DNA of 6,028 bases, taken from positions 1-6,028 of the forward strand of contig CABUAQ010000100.1 of assembly GCA_902489575.1 (NCBI GenBank), in the 5' to 3' direction. The stretch is from an uncultured bacterium. GTDB taxonomy: Bacteria > Cyanobacteriota > Vampirovibrionia > Gastranaerophilales > Gastranaerophilaceae. This document shows, one piece after another, positions 1 through 4,466 of this stretch; the first letter of the stretch is position 1; each line of letters opens with the position of its first letter. The notes beneath the pieces were generated by a model, which was not told the origin of the DNA, did no database searches, and was given only the letters and a program-made list of their open reading frames with translations. The position numbers were made by a program, and so were the translations under genes.

Positions 1-1316
1 TGTTTGAATTTTTGTATGAGTAATGTTTCTGTTTGCGTATGGGATAATTGCTTTTTTAAAGCCGGAAGTAACAGCTTCGTTCAAGCGTTTTTCAAGGTTT
101 GAAACGGGGTGTATTTCCCCTGATAGTCCTATTTCCCCGATGATAACCGTCTGCGGATCTACGACAACATCTCTTGCACAAGTTGCGATGGCAAGTGCAA
201 TTCCCAAATCGGCACTCGGTTCGTCGACTTCTATTCCGCCCATAACGTTTACGTAAACATCTTGTTTGGATAGATTTAACCCCACCCGTTTTTCAAGTAC
301 AGCAAGAATTTGTAACAATCGGCTTGTATCAACTCGTTTGTTACTCTCCTGGGTGTCGGGTATGGTGTTGTCCCTACAAGTGCTTGAATTTCAACCAGAA
401 GCGGACGTGTGCCTTCATTTGTTACAATAATTGCACTGCCCGGAATTGCATCTTGCGAACGTTCATTTAAAAATAGTTCATTGGGGTTTCTTACCTCAAC
501 CAGTCCGTGTGTTTGCATTTCAAATATTCCCACTTCCGAGGTGTTTCCAAATCTGTTTTTCATAGAGCGTAGCATTCTGTAAGATTTATATTTATCACCC
601 TCAAAGGATATAACCGTATCTACCATGTGTTCCAAAATTTTTGGACCTGCAATATTTCCGTCTTTTGTAACGTGGCCGATAATTATTATTGTTATATTTT
701 GTGTTTTTGCTATCTGCATCAGTATGTTACAGCATTCTCTAATTTGAGAAACTGAACCTGCAGAACTGGTAATTGTTTGTGAATAAATTGCTTGAATACT
801 ATCAACAACTATTGTGTCAGGATTAAGTTCTTCTATTTGTTTTCTGATACTTTCAAGGTTCGTTTGAGGATACACGTATAAATTATCAGAATTTATACCT
901 AATCTGTTGGCTCTAAGTTTTAATTGACTGGCTGATTCTTCTGCTGATACGTATAAAATCTTTTGTCCGTTTTTTGCAAGTTCTCCGCTTGTTTGAAGTA
1001 AAATCGTCGATTTCCCGATACCCGGATCTCCGGCAATTAACACTAACGAGCCTTGAACTAAGCCTCCGCCAAGTATTCTGTCAAATTCTGATATATTTGT
1101 GCTTATTCTAACTTCTTCACCAATATGTATATCATTTATTAAAGAAGGTTTTGAATCATTTGCAATACCTTGCGGCGAAATGTTTTGAGGCTTTATTCCG
1201 CTTTGAATTTCTTCTGTAAAACTTCCCCAAGAACCGCACTCCGGACATTTCCCTAAATATCCTGCACTCTCATATCCGCATTGTTGACATATCCATTTTG
1301 ATTTCACTTTTGCCAT
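1..1316 (-). CDS. radA: DNA repair protein RadA (Sms), frameshifted and 3'-partial
   Basis: RadA is a RecA-like ATPase that drives branch migration during recombinational repair in the cytoplasm. Counting from the ATG at 1316, the protein begins MAKVKSKWICQQCG. It has a zinc finger (C10, C13, C24, C27), Walker A GDPGIGKST (about 96-104), a Walker B strand TIVVDS (about 168-173) and the RadA signature KNRFG (about 253-257). An open frame extends up to 1436, but the extra 40 residues run through a terminator and promoter, so 1316 is the real start. After PRRVTN (codon ending at 336) the frame is lost and the original reading ends at 276 with an unrelated tail. Skipping one missing base near 335 restores VDTSRLLQILAVLEKRVG and the Lon-like domain (VNVMGGIEVDEPSADLGIAL, IIGEIGLSGEI), open to position 1. 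About 439 residues lie inside the window, against roughly 450-460 for the family, so only a short C-terminus is missing. Identity is certain; whether the break is real is not. Confidence 0.93.
333..338 (-). other. Single-base frameshift site in radA
   Basis: The upstream frame reads RRVTN through the codon at 338-336. The downstream frame reads VDTSRLLQ from the codon at 333-331. Only two bases (335-334, GA on the minus strand) lie between them, where the family normally has a Gly codon (TNGVD-type), so one base, probably a G, is missing. No long homopolymer or canonical X XXY YYZ slippery heptamer is present: the local in-frame string is A ACA AAC. Programmed frameshifting is therefore unlikely. 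Confidence 0.85.
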
Positions 1317-1322
1317 AATGTA

Positions 1323-1351
1323 ATTATAGTCTTTAATTGTTTTTAGGTCAA
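1323..1351 (-). promoter_or_regulatory. Sigma-70 promoter of radA, predicted to give a leaderless mRNA
   Basis: On the minus strand TTGACC (1351-1346) is followed by exactly 17 bases and then a perfect TATAAT (1328-1323). Six bases (TACATT) separate the -10 box from the radA ATG at 1316, so the expected start of transcription coincides with the A of ATG. No Shine-Dalgarno sequence precedes this ATG. The match to consensus is strong; the leaderless start is an inference from spacing. Confidence 0.8.
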
Positions 1352-1353
1352 TA

Positions 1354-1383
1354 AAAGAGGCTGAATATTTATTCAGCCTCTTT
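1354..1383 (-). terminator. Intrinsic terminator after the serpin-like gene
   Basis: A perfect 14-base inverted repeat, AAAGAGGCTGAATA and its complement, is separated by only two bases, so the terminal A-T pairs will open into a small AT loop. It lies about 20 bases downstream of the stop codon at 1404-1402. In the minus direction the stem ends in TTTT followed by ATTG, a short U-tract. The plus-direction side is also T-rich, so it could act both ways. It separates the operon from radA, whose -35 box begins two bases after the hairpin. Confidence 0.82.
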
Positions 1384-1401
1384 GTGTATTTTTGATGGGT
1401 A

Positions 1402-2448
1402 TTATTTTCTACCGGTTTTGTTAAGAGTTTCAACATCAGTTACACGCATTGCGTAGTATGGTGTTCTTTTACCTTTTTCAATTAAGAATAGTACAAATTT
1501 ATCTGTAAAGTAAAATTCTCTACCGTTTTTCATAGGCATTGCCATACATTTCATCATGATTGCGGCTTCACTTTTTAATTCTACACCTTCGTTGTTCATT
1601 TTGAAGTCAACAGTTTCAATTGTTTTGTCGATTTGGAATTTTGTTCCTTTGATCCTTCGTCCTTCAACATCAGGGAAGGATGTTTCCTGATACAGATTGA
1701 TATCAGGAATTCTTAAATCGTCGTCTTTTGTGAAATCTCTGTCACCTGTGTATTTATGTTTTTTGTACTTAACATCTTTAAAGTAATTTGTAAATGTTGT
1801 ATCGTCATCTGTTCTGTACAATACAACCATATCATCACCTTTTGTGTATAATTGAACAGCAAAGTCTTTTTCAGAATTATAGAATAAAACTTTCAAGTTT
1901 TTGTATAATTTTTTGTTGCTGTCTTCGTTTATACCAAAGTAGTTGACAGCGTTTGCATTTTGTCCGAATCCGCCTGATGCCAGCTTGTCAAATGCATGTA
2001 AAAATTTGAAATCTTTCTTTAGCATTGCATAGATAAATATTTTGTCAGGTCTGTATGTCCAATCAAAAGTATCTAAGATATCACTGGTTTCATTAAACTT
2101 TTCTTTTATGCCAGTTTCAATTGTTTCTTTTAATTTTGGAGAAACAACTCCGTATGTTGTGTAGTATGAATCATCACTGACATCAGTTTTTTTGAATGCT
2201 TTTTTGTTTAATTCTTTTGCTACCGGTGATTTGTACCCGGCAAATTTTACCGGTTTCTTAATGATATTATCAACCATTTCATTCCATACAATTTGGAATG
2301 TTCCTACCCAAATTCTATTTTGTGCGGTACTTTGACTGTTCATAGTCGGCACTATTTCGATTGTTTTTTGTTCTTGAGCAATCGTTGACGTTGATACTCC
2401 GGCAAGCATTGTAAATAATACTGCCAAACTTACTAAAAGTTTTTTCAT
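1402..2448 (-). CDS. Secreted serpin-like protein
   Basis: The 348-residue product starts with a Sec signal peptide (MKKLLVSLAVLFTMLAGVST, likely cut after A24) with no lipobox cysteine, so a soluble exported protein is expected. Residues from about 105 follow the order of serpin landmarks. FIYAMLKKDFKFLHAFDK (138-155) resembles the 'NAIYFKGKWEKPFDK' strand, and DFAVQLYTKGDDMVVLYRTD (195-214) resembles the 'AVELPYKG..SMLIVLP' region. NNEGVELKSEAAIMM (285-299) resembles the hinge and reactive-centre loop, and KFVLFLIEKGKRTPYYAMRV (317-336) resembles the final 'HPFLFFI...FMGRV' strands. The loop from E287 to F312 has about the length of a true serpin loop. The N-terminal third lacks the classic 'NVFISPLSI' helix. 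Serpins trap serine or cysteine proteases; whether this one inhibits is unknown because the hinge is not the usual small-residue run. It is the last gene of the operon, overlaps the previous stop by one base (TAATG) and has a good Shine-Dalgarno. Confidence 0.6.
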   Translation of the reverse strand: MKKLLVSLAVLFTMLAGVSTSTIAQEQKTIEIVPTMNSQSTAQNRIWVGTFQIVWNEMVDNIIKKPVKFAGYKSPVAKELNKKAFKKTDVSDDSYYTTYGVVSPKLKETIETGIKEKFNETSDILDTFDWTYRPDKIFIYAMLKKDFKFLHAFDKLASGGFGQNANAVNYFGINEDSNKKLYKNLKVLFYNSEKDFAVQLYTKGDDMVVLYRTDDDTTFTNYFKDVKYKKHKYTGDRDFTKDDDLRIPDINLYQETSFPDVEGRRIKGTKFQIDKTIETVDFKMNNEGVELKSEAAIMMKCMAMPMKNGREFYFTDKFVLFLIEKGKRTPYYAMRVTDVETLNKTGRK

Positions 2449-2831
2449 TACTTTCTCCTTCTAAATCCTGTATTCAATGATTTCCAAAAACCTTTGAAAA
2501 ATCCGCCCGGGGAATTTTCATGAAGTATCGGCGCTGAATCATAATACTGTTTATAGTTTGCGATGATATTTTCAGGAAGGTCTTCCCCTTTATCTAAAAT
2601 ATACGACAAAAATTCTATATAGTCATCCTGTTCTTCTTTATATAAAGCATCGCGCAGTCTTATATCTTCATCTGCTTCATAATGAATTAAAGCATGATAC
2701 GCTGCGATAAGGCTTTCATCTTTCGTATCTTTAGGATATGCTAACAAAGCTTCTCTAACGGTACAATTCCCCATTCGAACATTTCGCAGTAATCCGGCGA
2801 CAGCTTCCCTCTGTTTAAGATTCTCAAGCAT
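2448..2831 (-). CDS. Small helical protein of unknown function in a BlaI-type operon
   Basis: I do not recognise this 127-residue protein. It has no signal peptide or membrane segment, is rich in charged residues and is predicted to be mostly helical through residues 1-100 (for example VREALLAYPKDTKDESLIAA and DDYIEFLSYILDKGEDLPEN). It ends in a glycine/aromatic stretch, PGGFFKGFWKSLNTGF, and a basic RRRK tail, which might contact membrane or nucleic acid. Its ATG follows the repressor stop after one base (TAAATG) with no clear Shine-Dalgarno, so translation probably depends on ribosomes terminating on the repressor gene. Its own stop overlaps the start of the serpin-like gene. The conserved-looking coupling on both sides supports a real cytoplasmic protein working with the repressor or its exported product; no biochemical function can be assigned. 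Confidence 0.85.
   Translation of the reverse strand: MLENLKQREAVAGLLRNVRMGNCTVREALLAYPKDTKDESLIAAYHALIHYEADEDIRLRDALYKEEQDDYIEFLSYILDKGEDLPENIIANYKQYYDSAPILHENSPGGFFKGFWKSLNTGFRRRK
2455..2459 (-). promoter_or_regulatory. Ribosome binding site of the serpin-like gene
   Basis: AGGAG on the minus strand, within AGAAGGAGAAAG (2462-2451), sits six bases before the ATG at 2448. It lies wholly inside the last codons of the upstream gene, where it encodes part of the C-terminal RRRK. Together with the TAATG stop-start overlap it fixes the start and indicates translational coupling. Confidence 0.8.
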
Positions 2832-2832
2832 T

Positions 2833-3177
2833 TTATTTTACTAAAAGTTCAACCATTTCATGCTCAACAAAACGCACCATCTCAGCATAGTTTCCGCTAA
2901 AGAAATTATTTGTAAATTCATTTAACATATCCAAAGCCATTTCTCGTTTGTCCATAGTGGCTTTATAAAAGAATTTTTTACCAACTTTGTATCTTACCAA
3001 TATACTTTTGGTAACTAATCTGTCCATTACTGTTTTAATAGTTGTATACGCACGTTCTGTACCGTTCTTGGATAGTTCATCTACTACATCCTGAATTGAA
3101 ATATCAATATCTTCATTTGTTGAAGTTAAATTCCAAAAGGTGTTTAAAATTTCAATTTCTAAAGAGCCGCAAGCCAT
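2833..3177 (-). CDS. BlaI/MecI-family transcriptional repressor
   Basis: This 114-residue protein matches the BlaI/MecI/CopY winged-helix family. The N-terminal helix GSLEIEILNTFWN and the helix SIQDVVDELSK (about 27-37) precede the recognition helix AYTTIKTVMDRLVTKSIL (43-60). The wing VRYKVGKKFFYKAT (61-74) follows, then a dimerisation helix region MALDMLNEFTNNFFSG (80-95). Family members bind TACA/TGTA dyads as dimers and repress resistance, stress or copper genes. It is shorter than BlaI and MecI (about 123-126): the end after RFVEHE is cut back. The MecI sequence at the BlaR1/MecR1 cleavage point is NFVEKE; here it is RFVEHE, and no blaR1-type gene is in the window. The ATG at 3177 has a strong AGGAGG five bases upstream. 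It is the first gene of a three-gene operon, probably autoregulated through the inverted repeat in its promoter. The inducing signal cannot be read from the sequence. Confidence 0.87.
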   Translation of the reverse strand: MACGSLEIEILNTFWNLTSTNEDIDISIQDVVDELSKNGTERAYTTIKTVMDRLVTKSILVRYKVGKKFFYKATMDKREMALDMLNEFTNNFFSGNYAEMVRFVEHEMVELLVK

Positions 3178-3182
3178 GTTTT

Positions 3183-3188
3183 CCTCCT
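3183..3188 (-). promoter_or_regulatory. Ribosome binding site of the BlaI-type repressor
   Basis: A full AGGAGG on the minus strand is followed by five bases and the ATG at 3177. It is the best Shine-Dalgarno in the window and fixes the repressor start. Confidence 0.85.
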
Positions 3189-3207
3189 ATTGCTATAAAT
3201 TACTATA

Positions 3208-3235
3208 ATTGTAATATAAAATATTTTTTTTACAA
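3208..3235 (-). promoter_or_regulatory. Probable promoter of the BlaI-serpin operon
   Basis: On the minus strand TTGTAA (3235-3230) and TACAAT (3213-3208) are separated by 16 bases, acceptable -35 and -10 boxes for a sigma-70 promoter. The predicted start, near 3201, leaves a leader of roughly 25 bases containing the AGGAGG. The region is very AT-rich, so chance matches are possible. The placement just ahead of the repressor gene and its overlap with a dyad support it. Confidence 0.55.
3209..3235. repeat. 27-bp imperfect inverted repeat, candidate repressor operator
   Basis: TTGTAA at 3209-3214 and TTACAA at 3230-3235 are exact complements, 21 bases apart from start to start. The AT-only interior is also largely symmetric. 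The half-sites contain the TGTA/TACA core used by BlaI-family repressors, though spread apart rather than fused as in the classical TACA-N2-TGTA operator. They coincide with the -10 and -35 boxes. A third TTACAA lies at 3253-3258. Binding by the adjacent repressor is inferred. Confidence 0.45.
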
Positions 3236-3269
3236 GGGCTATTACGAAAAATTTACAAATATATATTAT

Positions 3270-4430
3270 CTAAAAATCCATGTTCATAAAGTCGTCATCC
3301 TTTTTGAAGTTTTGTTTTCTTGTTCGGACTTTTTTATTTTTATTTTTTACTTTATCCGGTAGGGTACGATAAGCATTATCTACGGATATTTTTGTTATCA
3401 CCTGGCTGTTTTTTCTATCATAAAATGTGAGCCAGAATTTTCTATTAATATTATCGACAGCAAATGATACATTTGAAACAATTTTATCACCGGGTTTTAT
3501 CTGGCGGAACATAAGCTTAGTATCTCCAAAAATTGAAGGGCTGAATTTTGCGTTATAATCGTTAATCAATGCCATATCAAATCCAGAAAGAGTTTTATCA
3601 GACATGTTTGAAATAAGTACGGTTAGAGTAATTGTATTAACTTCACCAAAAGGATCTTTCTCATGCTTTACATTATTGATATTTATTGTAAGACCGTCAT
3701 AAAGTATTTCTTCTTGTTTAAGAGCTTCTTCTTTATACACCGGCAGCTCCATTTGGGTATTTATACGAACCTTTATTTCATCACCTGGAGCAATTAAAAC
3801 GTGATTACCTTTTCTTATGAGTGCAATACCTAAACCTGCAACTCCGCCAAGCGCTGCCCCTCCTGCAAGTGTCCAGCCTTGAGATGCAATTGCTGCTTCA
3901 AGTCCCAGCCAATTAAGTGCCATAATCCCTCCGACAGCTCCGCCTGCTAACGTGTATCCAACATCTTTTGCAACAACTTTTGCCCCGGCAGTAACCGGAT
4001 GAAGTCTGGTGGTCATTTGTCCTTCAATAGGAATTTCCCGTCCATCAGGAGTTACAAGATAATCAAATGATAAATCCATTGTAGCTTCTTTGCCTAAGCG
4101 CCCGGGTTCTGTTGTATTTGATAGCCTGCCGTGAGCAAGTGTTCCTTTAGGTATTATTACACCTTTATCTCCGTAAACGTCATCAGTTACCTCCGCAAAA
4201 AATTCGTCTCCTTCAATTGAAATTGAAGAATCTAAAACTTGTGATACAGTCATGTTAATAACTTCTTTACGGTTTAAGGTTTCAATTTTCCCTGTGAAAA
4301 GTTCATCTTCTATTTGTTTGTATACTTCATTTTCACTAACCGAACCTTTAAGCGGTTCGGCAGCTTTCAGTACTCCGAAGTTTGTAAATAGCAGTGTCAA
4401 TATTAATACGTAGCTCAATATTTTTTTCAT
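3270..4430 (-). CDS. Exported protein with VirB10/TrbI-like beta domain and Ig-like domain
   Basis: The 386-residue product has a Sec signal peptide (MKKILSYVLILTLLFTNFGV, cut near A23/A24) without a lipobox. Residues about 60-225 resemble the C-terminal domain of VirB10/TrbI proteins: VIIPKGTLAHGRL (91-103), DYLVTPDGREIPIEG (123-137) and HVLIAPGDEIKVRIN (210-224) match the 'lPkGT', 'mPdGr' and 'i.pGt.v.v' strands. Between them, where VirB10 carries its membrane antenna, lie two glycine-rich hydrophobic segments (about 158-180 and 185-205, with GGAVGG and GGAALGGVAGLG). Residues 246-350 look like an extracellular Ig-like domain of the DUF4352 type (TLTVLISNMSDKTLSGFDMA, IKPGDKIVSNVSFAV). The tail is very basic (VKNKNKKVRTRKQNFKK) before an acidic end. 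No other secretion-system gene is seen, so a conjugation role is not implied; an outer-membrane or periplasmic structural role is more likely. It follows the glycosyltransferase-like gene after 36 bases and is probably co-transcribed. Confidence 0.6.
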   Translation of the reverse strand: MKKILSYVLILTLLFTNFGVLKAAEPLKGSVSENEVYKQIEDELFTGKIETLNRKEVINMTVSQVLDSSISIEGDEFFAEVTDDVYGDKGVIIPKGTLAHGRLSNTTEPGRLGKEATMDLSFDYLVTPDGREIPIEGQMTTRLHPVTAGAKVVAKDVGYTLAGGAVGGIMALNWLGLEAAIASQGWTLAGGAALGGVAGLGIALIRKGNHVLIAPGDEIKVRINTQMELPVYKEEALKQEEILYDGLTININNVKHEKDPFGEVNTITLTVLISNMSDKTLSGFDMALINDYNAKFSPSIFGDTKLMFRQIKPGDKIVSNVSFAVDNINRKFWLTFYDRKNSQVITKISVDNAYRTLPDKVKNKNKKVRTRKQNFKKDDDFMNMDF

Positions 4431-4440
4431 ACTTATATTA

Positions 4441-4447
4441 TCTCCCC
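4441..4447 (-). promoter_or_regulatory. Ribosome binding site of the VirB10-like gene
   Basis: GGGGAGA on the minus strand (4447-4441) lies ten bases before the ATG at 4430. The spacing is slightly long but usable, and it supports the M at the head of the signal peptide as the start. The 36-base gap to the preceding stop shows no convincing promoter or terminator. Confidence 0.6.
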
Positions 4448-4466
4448 AAATATTTGTATTTTCAAA

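Noticed and set aside
23..256. Plus-strand open frame of 77 codons
   Set aside because: It is antisense to the conserved C-terminal RadA domain.
276..335. C-terminal tail of the truncated radA frame as genuine protein
   Set aside because: The residues after RRVTN have no likeness to RadA, whereas the shifted frame over the same bases reads the conserved Lon-like domain.
330..345. Programmed ribosomal frameshift in radA
   Set aside because: The local sequence is not a canonical slippery heptamer, and RadA is not known to use frameshifting.
1317..1436. N-terminal extension of radA to an ATG at 1436
   Set aside because: The extra 40 codons cross the terminator hairpin and the radA promoter and overlap the end of the serpin-like gene; the family start is MAKVKSKW at 1316.
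3236..3269. Terminator after the VirB10-like gene
   Set aside because: No GC-containing stem followed by a T-tract is visible, so read-through into the repressor operon remains possible.
3042..3362. Plus-strand open frame across the repressor promoter
   Set aside because: It lies opposite the repressor gene and the end of the VirB10-like gene, has low-complexity aromatic content and no ribosome site.
4431..4466. Promoter in the gap before the VirB10-like gene
   Set aside because: TTGAAA and TAATAT are present but 19 bases apart and would start transcription at or beyond the ATG; co-transcription is simpler.
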